From UBA1227 sp045642705 (GTDB lineage Bacteria; Bacillota; Clostridia; Oscillospirales; Acutalibacteraceae), in NCBI GenBank assembly GCA_045642705.1, contig JAZUJK010000020.1:1-45249 (forward strand): a stretch of DNA of 45,249 bases, in the 5' to 3' direction. The translations under genes were made by a program, and so were the position numbers. The stretch's first letter is position 1. The number at the start of each line of letters is the position of its first letter. This document shows positions 24,164-32,043 of the stretch, piece by piece. The notes below the pieces were generated by a model that was not told the DNA's origin, searched no databases, and worked only from the letters and a program-made list of their open reading frames with translations.

Positions 24164-24523
24164 TTAGAACTGGAGGCCACCCTCACGGGCACCCTCTGCA
24201 AGCTCTGCTACACGACCATGATATACATAGCCACCACGATCAAAAACTACTTCATTAATGTTCTTCTTAAGTGCACGCTCTGCAAGGATCTTACCAAGTT
24301 CCTTTGCAGCGTCCTTATTTCCACCGTACTTCTTGAAAGACTTCTCTGTTGTTGAAGCACTTACAAGTGTAACACCAGCTACGTCATCAATAATCTGTGC
24401 GTAGATGTTGTCAAGTGAGCGGTAAACAGAAAGACGTGGACGTGCTGCTGTACCGGAAATTTTTCCGCGTACTCTCTTATGACGCTTAAGACGAGCTTTA
24501 TTGCTATCTGCCTTAGTAACCAT
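24164..24523 (-). CDS. rplR: 50S ribosomal protein L18
   Basis: 119 residues: 'RLKRHKRVRGKISGTAARPRLSVYRS' (in part) through to 'FDRGGYVYHGRVAELAEGAREGGLQF' at the C-terminus (in part), which is the signature of L18. It carries 5S rRNA onto the 50S subunit with L5. AAAGGAGTGAAACAAT precedes the ATG. Confidence 0.97.
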   Translation of the reverse strand: MVTKADSNKARLKRHKRVRGKISGTAARPRLSVYRSLDNIYAQIIDDVAGVTLVSASTTEKSFKKYGGNKDAAKELGKILAERALKKNINEVVFDRGGYVYHGRVAELAEGAREGGLQF

Positions 24524-24541
24524 ATTGTTTCACTCCTTTTA

Positions 24542-25084
24542 TTATTTACCGCCTTTACCGGCTTTACCTTCTTTACGGCGAATGTATTCGTCGATGTACT
24601 TAATACCCTTGCCCTTATATGGCTCTGGTGGACGCTTCTCGCGAACTTCTGCTGCGAACTGTCCAACCTTCTGCTTATCAATACCTGAAATAGTGATAAC
24701 CTTATCATTTACTTCAGCCTTGACACCCTCTGGGAAAGGCATCTCTACTGGATGAGAATAACCGATGTTGAGAACGAGTGTGTTGCCATTAACCTGTGAA
24801 CGGTAACCAACGCCATTAACCTCAAGCTTCTTCTCATAACCATTTGTTACGCCCTCAATCATATTAGCGATGAGAGTTCTTGTGAGACCATGAAGTGCAC
24901 GATTCTCTTTATCATCGTTTGGACGAGTAACAAGTACTTCCGCACCGTTTATCTCAACCTTCATGTTCTCATGCACTGTTCTAGTAAGTTCACCCTTAGG
25001 GCCTTTTACAGAAACAGTGTTGCCGTCGAGCTTAACTTCTACGCCGGCTGGAATTGCGATTGGCATTCTGCCTATACGTGACAT
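24542..25084 (-). CDS. rplF: 50S ribosomal protein L6
   Basis: 180 residues with the two duplicated alpha/beta domains of L6 and the C-terminal 'KRPPEPYKGKGIKYIDEYIR' motif near the sarcin-ricin loop. Starts MSRIGRMPIAIPAGV. Length is typical. GGAGGAAACAGTAAT precedes the ATG. Confidence 0.98.
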   Translation of the reverse strand: MSRIGRMPIAIPAGVEVKLDGNTVSVKGPKGELTRTVHENMKVEINGAEVLVTRPNDDKENRALHGLTRTLIANMIEGVTNGYEKKLEVNGVGYRSQVNGNTLVLNIGYSHPVEMPFPEGVKAEVNDKVITISGIDKQKVGQFAAEVREKRPPEPYKGKGIKYIDEYIRRKEGKAGKGGK

Positions 25085-25099
25085 ATTACTGTTTCCTCC

Positions 25100-25498
25100 T
25101 TACCAGATAAATGCAAGAACTTCGCCGCCAACATGTGCCTTGCGAGCTTCTTTATCTGTCATAATACCCTTAGATGTTGAAAGAATAGCAATACCGAGAC
25201 CCTTCATTACCTTAGGCATGTTTTCACAGTCTGTGTAAATTCTGAGACCTGGCTTTGATACTCTCTTAAGACCAGTAATAACTGGTGTCTTATTTGGGCC
25301 ATACTTGAGTACAACTTCAATCATACCCTGCTTTCCGTCTTCTTCAACGGAGAAGCTCTTTATGTATCCCTCATCAACAAGAATCTGAGCAATAGCCTTC
25401 TTCATGTTAGATGCGGGAATTTTAACTGAATCGTGTTTAGCTGCATTAGCATTTCTAATTCTTGTGAGCATATCTGCTACTGAATCTGTGATCTGCAT
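25100..25498 (-). CDS. rpsH: 30S ribosomal protein S8
   Basis: 132 residues: 'DSVADMLTRIRNANAAKHDSV' at the N-terminus (in part) and 'ILSTSKGIMTDKEARKAHVG' near the C-terminus, both invariant. S8 binds the 16S central domain and, in E. coli, represses the spc operon; I cannot see a matching mRNA site here. GGAGGGAAAGCAA precedes the ATG. Confidence 0.98.
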   Translation of the reverse strand: MQITDSVADMLTRIRNANAAKHDSVKIPASNMKKAIAQILVDEGYIKSFSVEEDGKQGMIEVVLKYGPNKTPVITGLKRVSKPGLRIYTDCENMPKVMKGLGIAILSTSKGIMTDKEARKAHVGGEVLAFIW

Positions 25499-25528
25499 TT
25501 GCTTTCCCTCCTTATGTTATTGCTCAAA

Positions 25529-25714
25529 TTACCAACTTGCCTTTTTAACACCAGGGATCTGACCCTTGTGAGCAAGTTCTCTGAAACAGATACGGCATAC
25601 GCCGTACTTTCTGAGGTAGGCGTGTGGTCTACCGCAGATTTTGCATCTGTTGTACTGTCTAGTTGAATATTTAGCTGGTCTAGCCTGCTTAACCTTCATT
25701 GCTTTCTTTGCCAC
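25529..25714 (-). CDS. rpsN: 30S ribosomal protein S14, type Z (zinc)
   Basis: The short 61-residue zinc form: C24-x2-C27 and C40-x2-C43 (RCKICGRPH, GVCRICFRELA). S14 binds the 30S head. The start is GTG 25714 (GTG GCA AAG AAA) after GGAGGGGTAGACA; a later ATG at codon 6 is less well spaced. Confidence 0.96.
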   Translation of the reverse strand: MAKKAMKVKQARPAKYSTRQYNRCKICGRPHAYLRKYGVCRICFRELAHKGQIPGVKKASW

Positions 25715-25727
25715 TGTCTACCCCTCC

Positions 25728-26267
25728 TTATTTAGCAAATGGAGCGCCCATGAGTGTGAGGAGCTCTTTTGCTTCTTCATCTGTATTTGCTGTAGTTACG
25801 AAACAAATATCCATGCCACGGATAGCATCGATCTTGTCGTATTCAATCTCTGGGAAGATAAGCTGCTCTTTGACACCCATTGAGTAGTTTCCTCTACCAT
25901 CGAATGAATCTGGATTAATTCCTCTGAAGTCTCTTACTCTTGGGAGTGCCAAGTTGAAGAATCTATCAAGGAACTCATACATTCTGTCGCCACGAAGTGT
26001 AACCTTAACACCGATTACCATGCCTTCACGGAGCTTGAAGTTAGCAACTGATTTCTTAGCCTTACAAATAACTGGTTTTTGACCAGTGATAATTGAAAGA
26101 TCAGAAATGATAGAGTCAACTACCTTTGCATTATCTTTAGCTTCGCCGCAGCCTACGTTGATAACAATCTTATCAAGCTTTGGAATCTGCATTACGCTCT
26201 TATATTCGAACTTCTTCATAAGAGCAGGAGCCACTTCTTTGGTATACATTTCTTTAAGTCTTGCCAT
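25728..26267 (-). CDS. rplE: 50S ribosomal protein L5
   Basis: 179 residues, with 'VINVGCGEAKDNAKVVDS', 'KPVICKAKKSVANFKLREG' and 'GMDICFVTTANTDEEAKELL' (in part). L5 binds 5S rRNA with L18 and contacts S13 and P-site tRNA. GGAGGGGGCTAAACCTT precedes the ATG. Confidence 0.98.
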   Translation of the reverse strand: MARLKEMYTKEVAPALMKKFEYKSVMQIPKLDKIVINVGCGEAKDNAKVVDSIISDLSIITGQKPVICKAKKSVANFKLREGMVIGVKVTLRGDRMYEFLDRFFNLALPRVRDFRGINPDSFDGRGNYSMGVKEQLIFPEIEYDKIDAIRGMDICFVTTANTDEEAKELLTLMGAPFAK

Positions 26268-26284
26268 AAGGTTTAGCCCCCTCC

Positions 26285-26605
26285 TTATTCAAACTGAGCG
26301 TTGCACTTCTTGCAAACGCGAACTTTTTTACCATTCTTATCTACTGCGTGACCTACACGAGTAGCTTTGCCACACTTAGGGCATACAAGCTGTACTTTGT
26401 CAGCATAGAGAGCACTCTCTGCCTTGATAAGTCCGCCTGCTTCGCCCATCTTGCGAGGCTTAACATGCTTTGTGATGATGTTGATACCCTCAACGATAAT
26501 CTTACCTTCTGAAGGTGCTACCTCAAGTACCTTACCTTTCTGGCCACGGTACTTGCCGTTGATAACGATAACTTCATCACCTGTTTTAACATGAACTTTA
26601 TTCAT
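26285..26605 (-). CDS. rplX: 50S ribosomal protein L24 with C-terminal zinc-ribbon motif
   Basis: 106 residues. The KOW motif lies at the N-terminus ('INGKYRGQKGKV'); the tail carries C75-x2-C78 and C98-x2-C101 (CPKCGKATRVG, VCKKCN), a potential zinc ribbon found in many clostridial L24 proteins. L24 initiates 50S assembly. ATG 26605 follows AGGAGGTGCCGGATA; an ATG 12 codons further upstream would overlap rplN. Confidence 0.96.
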   Translation of the reverse strand: MNKVHVKTGDEVIVINGKYRGQKGKVLEVAPSEGKIIVEGINIITKHVKPRKMGEAGGLIKAESALYADKVQLVCPKCGKATRVGHAVDKNGKKVRVCKKCNAQFE

Positions 26606-26621
26606 TATCCGGCACCTCCTA

Positions 26622-26990
26622 TTAAAGTACTTCTGGAGCAAGGCTCAAGATCTTAGTGAAATCCTTCTCACGAAGCTCACGAGCTACAGGTCCAAATATA
26701 CGTGTTCCTCTTGGGTTTTTATCATCTCTAATAAGAACTGCTGCGTTCTCATCGAAACGGATGTATGTACCATCGTCACGACGAACACCCTTCTTGGTTC
26801 TTACTACGACTGCTTTTACTACTTCGCCCTTCTTAACTCCGCCACCTGGAGTAGCCTTCTTAACTGATGCTACGATGACGTCGCCAATGTTGGCATACCT
26901 CCTGCCAGTACCTCCAAGCACACGAATGCACATGATTTCTTTTGCGCCTGAGTTGTCGGCAACCTTGAGGTAACTCTGTTGCTGTATCAC
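26622..26990 (-). CDS. rplN: 50S ribosomal protein L14
   Basis: 122 residues of the L14 beta barrel: 'LKVADNSGAKEIMCIRVLGG' and 'GTRIFGPVARELREKDFTKI'. L14 lies at an intersubunit bridge. The start is GTG 26990 (GTG ATA CAG CAA) after AAGGAGGGAAACACT. Confidence 0.97.
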   Translation of the reverse strand: MIQQQSYLKVADNSGAKEIMCIRVLGGTGRRYANIGDVIVASVKKATPGGGVKKGEVVKAVVVRTKKGVRRDDGTYIRFDENAAVLIRDDKNPRGTRIFGPVARELREKDFTKILSLAPEVL

Positions 26991-27007
26991 AGTGTTTCCC
27001 TCCTTAA

Positions 27008-27262
27008 TTACTTAGCCTTCTCGATGATTTCAACTACACGCCAATGCTTATCCTTAGAGATTGGGCGAGTCTCCATGAGGAGAACCTTATCGCCAACATG
27101 GCATTCGTTATTTTCATCGTGTGCCTTGATTTTTACTGTACGGTTTACGATCTTCTTGTAAAGTGGATGTCTAACCCTGTCCTTAACTGTAACAACTACA
27201 GTCTTGTCCATCTTATCTGATGAAACGAGGCCGACCTGAGTTTTTCTAAGATTTCTTTCCAT
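27008..27262 (-). CDS. rpsQ: 30S ribosomal protein S17
   Basis: 84 residues of the S17 OB fold, with 'GLVSSDKMDKTVVVTVKDRV' and 'HPLYKKIVNRT'. It binds 16S rRNA helices 7 and 11. GGAGGATTAAGTC precedes the ATG; 19 bases separate it from rpmC. Confidence 0.98.
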   Translation of the reverse strand: MERNLRKTQVGLVSSDKMDKTVVVTVKDRVRHPLYKKIVNRTVKIKAHDENNECHVGDKVLLMETRPISKDKHWRVVEIIEKAK

Positions 27263-27281
27263 GACTTAATCCTCCGTAAGC

Positions 27282-27485
27282 TCAAGCATCCTTGCCGTAG
27301 AGTTCGGCATCGCGCTGAATTGTCTTAATTCTTGCAATGTCCTTCTTAACGGCACTAATGCGCATTGGGTTTTCGAGCTGATTGATAGCCTGCTGGAAAC
27401 GAAGCTTGAAAAGTTCGTCTTTAAGCTCAAGAAGCTTAGCATCAAGCTCAGCGGCGGACAGTTTCTTAAGTTCAGATGCTTTCAT
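27282..27485 (-). CDS. rpmC: 50S ribosomal protein L29
   Basis: 67 residues forming two antiparallel helices: 'MKASELKKLSAAELDAKLLE', 'FQQAINQLENPMRISAVKKD'. L29 flanks the exit tunnel and helps dock SRP and trigger factor. Its ATG overlaps the rplP stop by one base (TAATG), a stop-start coupling. Confidence 0.97.
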   Translation of the reverse strand: MKASELKKLSAAELDAKLLELKDELFKLRFQQAINQLENPMRISAVKKDIARIKTIQRDAELYGKDA

Positions 27486-27904
27486 TACTGTTCACCGTCC
27501 TCTTTCTTAATAAATTTACATTTAATTGGGAGCTTGTTTGCTGCAAGACGCATAGCCTCACGAGCAAGTTCCTCGTCAACGCCAGCGATTTCAAACATTA
27601 CTCTGCCTGGCTTAACTACTGCTACCCAATATTCTGGGGAACCTTTACCTGAACCCATTCGAGTTTCAGCTGGCTTTTCTGTGATTGGCTTGTCTGGGAA
27701 AATTTTGATCCAAACCTGGCCACCACGCTTAATGTAACGTGTCATAGCAATACGGGCTGCTTCGATCTGGTTAGCTGTGATCCATGCTGGCTCAAGAGCT
27801 ACAAGACCGTAATCACCATAAGTAACTGTATTGCCACGAGTTGCCTTACCAGTAAGACGGCCTCTCTGCTGTCTTCTGTATTTAACTCTCTTTGGCATTA
27901 ACAT
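27485..27904 (-). CDS. rplP: 50S ribosomal protein L16
   Basis: 139 residues starting MLMPKRVKYRRQQRGR, with 'AARIAMTRYIKRGGQVWIK' and 'MGSGKGSPEYWVAVVKPGR'. L16 contacts the A-site tRNA and 5S rRNA. The ATG at 27904 overlaps the rpsC stop by one base, and its RBS (AAGGGGGAGC) lies within rpsC; its own stop overlaps rpmC likewise. Confidence 0.97.
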   Translation of the reverse strand: MLMPKRVKYRRQQRGRLTGKATRGNTVTYGDYGLVALEPAWITANQIEAARIAMTRYIKRGGQVWIKIFPDKPITEKPAETRMGSGKGSPEYWVAVVKPGRVMFEIAGVDEELAREAMRLAANKLPIKCKFIKKEDGEQ

Positions 27905-28572
27905 TATTTAGCTCCCCCTTCCTTCTTATTTGTCTTACGTGTATCGTGAAGTACTTCACCCTTATAGATCCATACCTTTACGCCGATACGGCCGTAAGTT
28001 GTATCTGCCTCAGCAAAACCGTAGTCAATGTCTGCACGGATTGTCTGAAGTGGAATTGTACCTTCATGGTAGCTCTCTGAACGAGCAATTTCAGCGCCGC
28101 CGAGACGACCTGAAACCTGAGCCTTGATACCTCTTGCACCGAGTCTCATTGTTCTACCAATAGCAAGCTTTAATGCACGACGATATGATACACGCTTCTC
28201 AAGCTGAGCAGCGATGTTCTCAGCTACGAGCTGAGCGTCAAGATCAGGCTGCTTAATTTCAACGATGTTAAGAGCAACTTCTTTGCCAAGTCTCTTTTCA
28301 CATTCTGCCTTAAGCTTCTCAATCTCAGCGCCGCCACGGCCGATAACCATACCTGGCTTTGCACAATAGATATTGATGCGAACTCTCTTAGCGTCACGCT
28401 CAATCTCTACCTTTGGTACGCCTGCTGAACCAAGTGTTTTGAGAAGGTACTCACGAATTTCATAGTCCTCATGAAGAGTATCTGCGAACTGGCTCTTGTT
28501 GGCATACCAACGAGATTCCCAGTCTTTGATTACGCCAACGCGAAGTCCGGTTGGATTAACTTTCTGTCCCAT
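27904..28572 (-). CDS. rpsC: 30S ribosomal protein S3
   Basis: 222 residues: N-terminal domain 'MGQKVNPTGLRVGVIKDWES', a type-II KH domain with 'GMVIGRGGAEIEKLKAECEK', and the C-terminal domain 'GVKVWIYKGEVL'. S3 lines the mRNA entry channel and helps unwind mRNA. GGAGGAGGTAAAAC precedes the ATG. Confidence 0.98.
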   Translation of the reverse strand: MGQKVNPTGLRVGVIKDWESRWYANKSQFADTLHEDYEIREYLLKTLGSAGVPKVEIERDAKRVRINIYCAKPGMVIGRGGAEIEKLKAECEKRLGKEVALNIVEIKQPDLDAQLVAENIAAQLEKRVSYRRALKLAIGRTMRLGARGIKAQVSGRLGGAEIARSESYHEGTIPLQTIRADIDYGFAEADTTYGRIGVKVWIYKGEVLHDTRKTNKKEGGAK

Positions 28573-28589
28573 GTTTTACCTCCTCCTTC

Positions 28590-28922
28590 TTATTCTGCTT
28601 CCTTAAGTACTAAGTTGATGTGCGATGTCTTCTTGTTGATTCTATACGCACGTCCCTTAGACATAGGTCTAATACGCTTAAGAGTTGGGCCCTGGTCTAC
28701 AGAGCAAGCTGCTACATAGAGGCTGCTTGTATCCATGCCTTTCTGCTCAGCGTTTGCGATTGCTGACTTTAATAGCTTCTCAATAACTTCACACGCAGAT
28801 TTTGGTGTGTGCTTGAGAATAGCCATAGCCTTGTCAACTGGCTGATTTCTAATAAGATCAAGAACAATCTCAACCTTACGAGGTGCGATTCTTACGAATG
28901 TTACCTTAGCTGTTGCTTCCAT
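28590..28922 (-). CDS. rplV: 50S ribosomal protein L22
   Basis: 110 residues with 'VRIAPRKVEIVLDLIRNQPV' and the C-terminal beta-hairpin 'GPTLKRIRPMSKGRAYRI' whose tip forms part of the tunnel constriction (macrolide region). AAGGAGTGTGTAACA precedes the ATG. Confidence 0.97.
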   Translation of the reverse strand: MEATAKVTFVRIAPRKVEIVLDLIRNQPVDKAMAILKHTPKSACEVIEKLLKSAIANAEQKGMDTSSLYVAACSVDQGPTLKRIRPMSKGRAYRINKKTSHINLVLKEAE

Positions 28923-28942
28923 TGTTACACACTCCTTACTGC

Positions 28943-29215
28943 TTATTTACCGGTCTTAGAACCAGCATGACCTCTAAAAGTTCTTGTTGGTGCGAATTCA
29001 CCAAGCTTATGTCCTACCATATCTTCAGTAACATATACTGGCACGTGCTTACGTCCATCGTGAACTGCGAAGGTATGACCAACGAACTGTGGGTAAATTG
29101 TTGAAGAACGGCTCCATGTTTTAAGAACGATCTTCTCGCCACTTTCGTTCATTTTCTCAACGCGAGCGAGGAGCTTCTCTTGTACGTATGGGCCTTTTTT
29201 AAGACTTCTGCTCAT
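28943..29215 (-). CDS. rpsS: 30S ribosomal protein S19
   Basis: 90 residues: 'MSRSLKKGPYVQEKLLARVE' to 'LGEFAPTRTFRGHAGSKTGK'. S19 sits in the 30S head with S13. Length and both ends match the family. GAAAGGAGTTATGAATA precedes the ATG. Confidence 0.98.
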   Translation of the reverse strand: MSRSLKKGPYVQEKLLARVEKMNESGEKIVLKTWSRSSTIYPQFVGHTFAVHDGRKHVPVYVTEDMVGHKLGEFAPTRTFRGHAGSKTGK

Positions 29216-29236
29216 TATTCATAACTCCTTTCACGA

Positions 29237-30070
29237 TTACTTTCCATTACGACGTCTTACGATCATCTTATTGGAAGCTTTCTTCTTATTACGTGTCTTA
29301 TAACCAAGAGCTGGCTTACCCCAAGGAGTAACAGGACCTGGACGACCGATTGGTGACTTACCTTCACCACCACCGTGAGGGTGGTCGTTAGGGTTCATTA
29401 CAGAACCACGAACTGTTGGTCTGATACCGAGATGACGTGTACGACCAGCCTTACCGATCTTAACGTTCTCATGATCTGTGTTACCTACCTGGCCAATTGA
29501 AGCCATGCAATTGATTGGTACGTTACGAAGTTCACCTGATGGCAAACGGAGAAGTGCATAGTCGCCTTCCTTAGCCATGAGCTGAGCTGCGTTACCAGCA
29601 GAACGAGCAAGCTGTCCGCCTCTACCTGGATAAAGCTCAACATTGTGAATGAATGTACCTGTTGGGATGTTTGCAAGTGGAAGAGCGTTGCCTGGCTTGA
29701 TGTCGGCATTTGCGCCTGCTTCTACTTTATCGCCAACCTTAAGTCCTACAGGAGCGAGGATGTAAGCCTTCTCGCCATCTTCGTACTGGATAAGTGCGAT
29801 GTGAGCTGAGCGGTTTGGATCATACTCGAGTGTAAGAACTGTTGCTGGCATATCAAACTTCTGTCTCTTGAAGTCGATGATACGATACTTTTTACGGTTT
29901 CCGCCACCGCGGTGACGAACTGTGATTCTACCGTAACTGTTGCGGCCTGCATTCTTATTAAGAGGAGCAAGTAAGCTTCTCTCTGGTGCAACCTTTGACA
30001 GTTCGGAGTAATCTGTAACGGACATGTTTCTTGTACCGTTAGTCATTGGCTTAATTGTTCTAATTGCCAC
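29237..30070 (-). CDS. rplB: 50S ribosomal protein L2
   Basis: 277 residues with the conserved C-terminal 'NPNDHPHGGGEGKSPIGRPG', whose histidine lies close to the peptidyl-transferase centre. L2 is needed for subunit association. The start is GTG 30070 (GTG GCA ATT AGA) after GGGAGGAAATCAAA. Confidence 0.98.
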   Translation of the reverse strand: MAIRTIKPMTNGTRNMSVTDYSELSKVAPERSLLAPLNKNAGRNSYGRITVRHRGGGNRKKYRIIDFKRQKFDMPATVLTLEYDPNRSAHIALIQYEDGEKAYILAPVGLKVGDKVEAGANADIKPGNALPLANIPTGTFIHNVELYPGRGGQLARSAGNAAQLMAKEGDYALLRLPSGELRNVPINCMASIGQVGNTDHENVKIGKAGRTRHLGIRPTVRGSVMNPNDHPHGGGEGKSPIGRPGPVTPWGKPALGYKTRNKKKASNKMIVRRRNGK

Positions 30071-30091
30071 TTTGATTTCCTCCCTTTACGA

Positions 30092-30388
30092 TTACATCAT
30101 ACCGTCGAAGAACTCAATTGTCTTTGAGTCTTCTGTGAGTGTTACGATTGCCTTCTTCCAAGAAGGTGTGTAGCCCTCGAAACGGCCCTGACGGCGAAGC
30201 TTGCCGCGTACTGAAATTGTGTTTACCTTTTCTACCTTAACACCGAAGAGTTCTTCGCATGCTTTGGCAATTTCAATCTTGTTAGCATCACGAGCAACTT
30301 TGAATGTGTACTTCTTAAGAGCTGTGTTTTCCATTGATGCTTCTGTGATTATTGGCTTGAGGATAATATCCTGTGCAAGTTTACTCAT
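30092..30388 (-). CDS. rplW: 50S ribosomal protein L23
   Basis: 98 residues: 'ILKPIITEASMENTALKKYT' and 'VEKVNTISVRGKLRRQGRFE'. L23 is the docking site at the tunnel exit for trigger factor and SRP. Its start lies four bases inside rplD (ATGA-type overlap), implying coupled translation. Confidence 0.97.
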   Translation of the reverse strand: MSKLAQDIILKPIITEASMENTALKKYTFKVARDANKIEIAKACEELFGVKVEKVNTISVRGKLRRQGRFEGYTPSWKKAIVTLTEDSKTIEFFDGMM

Positions 30389-31008
30389 GCGTATACCTCC
30401 TCAATCTTAGTAACTGCATCCTTAGCAATTACGATCTTGTTGCAATTAACGATGTCATAAACATTGATTGCATTTACTGGTGAAACCTTAACGCCCTTGA
30501 TGTTACGAGCACTCTTGTAGATTACCTCGTCCTTTTCAGGAGTGATAACGAGTGTCTTCTTAGCACCGCTTACTGCGTCAAGAATTGCTACCATATCCTT
30601 TGTCTTGATTTCCTTGAGTTCAAGTTTATCAACAACTACGAATTCTTCGTTTGCTACTTTGTCTGAAAGAGCAGAGAGCATAGCGAGCTTTCTAACCTTC
30701 TTGTTGATTGAGAAGCCGTATGTTCTAGGCTTTGGACCAAGAGCAATACCACCGTGTGTCCACTGTGGAGCGCGTGTTGAACCCTGGCGAGCACGGCCTG
30801 TGCCCTTCTGACGCCATGGCTTCTTTCCGCCGCCGCTAACCTCTGAGCGTGTACGGGTTGACTGTGTGCCCTGACGCTGGTTAGCAAGATAGTTAACAAC
30901 AACGAGATGAACTGCTGACATATTTGGAACGATACCAAAAACGTTTTCGTTCAAGTCCATTGTACCAACCTTTTTGCCGGTTGCATTAAGTACTGATACT
31001 TGTGGCAT
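30385..31008 (-). CDS. rplD: 50S ribosomal protein L4
   Basis: 207 residues. The long tunnel loop is visible as 'GGGKKPWRQKGTGRARQG'; its tip meets L22 at the tunnel constriction. In E. coli L4 is the S10 operon autoregulator, acting on the leader of rpsJ; whether that holds here is unknown, but a structured leader exists upstream. GGAGGTAGACTAGA precedes the ATG. Confidence 0.98.
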   Translation of the reverse strand: MPQVSVLNATGKKVGTMDLNENVFGIVPNMSAVHLVVVNYLANQRQGTQSTRTRSEVSGGGKKPWRQKGTGRARQGSTRAPQWTHGGIALGPKPRTYGFSINKKVRKLAMLSALSDKVANEEFVVVDKLELKEIKTKDMVAILDAVSGAKKTLVITPEKDEVIYKSARNIKGVKVSPVNAINVYDIVNCNKIVIAKDAVTKIEEVYA

Positions 31009-31022
31009 TCTAGTCTACCTCC

Positions 31023-31658
31023 TTACGCTTTCTTAACGCTGTTCTTCAAAACAACGATTCCGCCCTTAGGACCTGGAATAGCGCCCTTGATAGCGATTAA
31101 GTTGTTTTCAGCGTCTACTTTAACGATATCTAAGTTCTGGATTGTAACTCTCTCTGCACCGAGGTGACCAGCGAGTTTCTTTCCCTTGAATACTCTTGAT
31201 GGATCTGAGCAAGCGCCGAGTGAACCAGCATGTCTTGCTACAGGACCTGTACCATGAGATTCTTTAAGTCTAGAGAAGTTCCAACGCTTGATTGCGCCAG
31301 CTGTTCCCTTACCTTTACTTGTACCAACAACATCTACTCTGTCGCCAACTTCAAATGTGTCAGCCTTTAAGATGTCGCCAACATTGAGTGCAGCACAATC
31401 ATCAAGGCGGAATTCCTTGAGAACCTTCTTAGGTGCTACATCAGCCTTAGCAAAGTGACCCTGCATAGGCTTGTTTACTTTCTGTACCTTAACATCACCG
31501 AAGCCAAGCTGAATTGCATCATAGCCATCATTTTCAACTGTCTTCTTCTGAGTTACTGCACATGGACCAGCTTCAATTACTGTTACAGGGATAACGTTTC
31601 CCTTTTCATCGAAGAGCTGTGTCATACCGATCTTCTTTCCGATAAGACCTTTCTGCAT
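31023..31658 (-). CDS. rplC: 50S ribosomal protein L3
   Basis: 211 residues beginning MQKGLIGKKIGMTQLFDEKG, with 'WNFSRLKESHGTGPVARHAG', the loop reaching toward the peptidyl-transferase centre. ATG 31658 follows AAGGAGGAAATCATA; an upstream ATG at 31700 lacks an RBS. The 73-base gap before it is the longest inside the cluster and contains a perfect small hairpin. Confidence 0.98.
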   Translation of the reverse strand: MQKGLIGKKIGMTQLFDEKGNVIPVTVIEAGPCAVTQKKTVENDGYDAIQLGFGDVKVQKVNKPMQGHFAKADVAPKKVLKEFRLDDCAALNVGDILKADTFEVGDRVDVVGTSKGKGTAGAIKRWNFSRLKESHGTGPVARHAGSLGACSDPSRVFKGKKLAGHLGAERVTIQNLDIVKVDAENNLIAIKGAIPGPKGGIVVLKNSVKKA

Positions 31659-31681
31659 TATGATTTCCTCCTTAGTTATTG

Positions 31682-31698
31682 GTTGGTATTTCACCAAC
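31682..31698 (-). promoter_or_regulatory. Intercistronic hairpin between rpsJ and rplC
   Basis: GTTGGT-GAAAT-ACCAAC on the minus strand is a perfect 6-base stem about 15 bases before the rplC ribosome binding site. It lacks a T run and so is not a terminator; it could affect mRNA stability or rplC translation. Confidence 0.4.
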
Positions 31699-31731
31699 AT
31701 GACTTTTCCCTAGCAATGAAATCGTAGTCGA

Positions 31732-32043
31732 TTAAAGTTTAATCTCGATTTCTACGCCAGCAGGAAGCTCAAGACCTGTCAGAGCCTCAACAGTTTTGTT
31801 TGATGGTCTGAGAATGTCGATGAGTCTTTTGTGTGTGCGCTGCTCGAACTGCTCACGGCTGTCCTTGTACTTGTGTACAGCGCGAAGGATTGTTACAACT
31901 TCCTTCTCTGTTGGAAGTGGAACTGGACCAGAAACCTTAGCGCCTGTGCGCTTAGCTGTTTCAACAATCTTCTCTGCTGCTGCATCTACAAGATTGTGGT
32001 CATAACCCTTGAGTCTGATTCTGATTTTTTCCTTTACTGCCAT
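31732..32043 (-). CDS. rpsJ: 30S ribosomal protein S10
   Basis: 103 residues: 'MAVKEKIRIRLKGYDHNLVD' to 'LTGLELPAGVEIEIKL', both family hallmarks. S10 (NusE) sits in the 30S head and also joins antitermination complexes with NusB. The ATG at 32043 follows TGGAGGAATTAAAA and gives the normal length. The reading frame stays open 80 codons further upstream to a GTG with its own GGAG, so a longer product cannot be excluded; see findings. It heads the cluster. Confidence 0.97.
   Translation of the reverse strand: MAVKEKIRIRLKGYDHNLVDAAAEKIVETAKRTGAKVSGPVPLPTEKEVVTILRAVHKYKDSREQFEQRTHKRLIDILRPSNKTVEALTGLELPAGVEIEIKL

Noticed and set aside
24142..24201. N-terminal extension of S5 from the longer open frame
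   Set aside because: It overlaps rplR, contains the true AAGGAGG ribosome binding site, and the TTG start gives the usual length.
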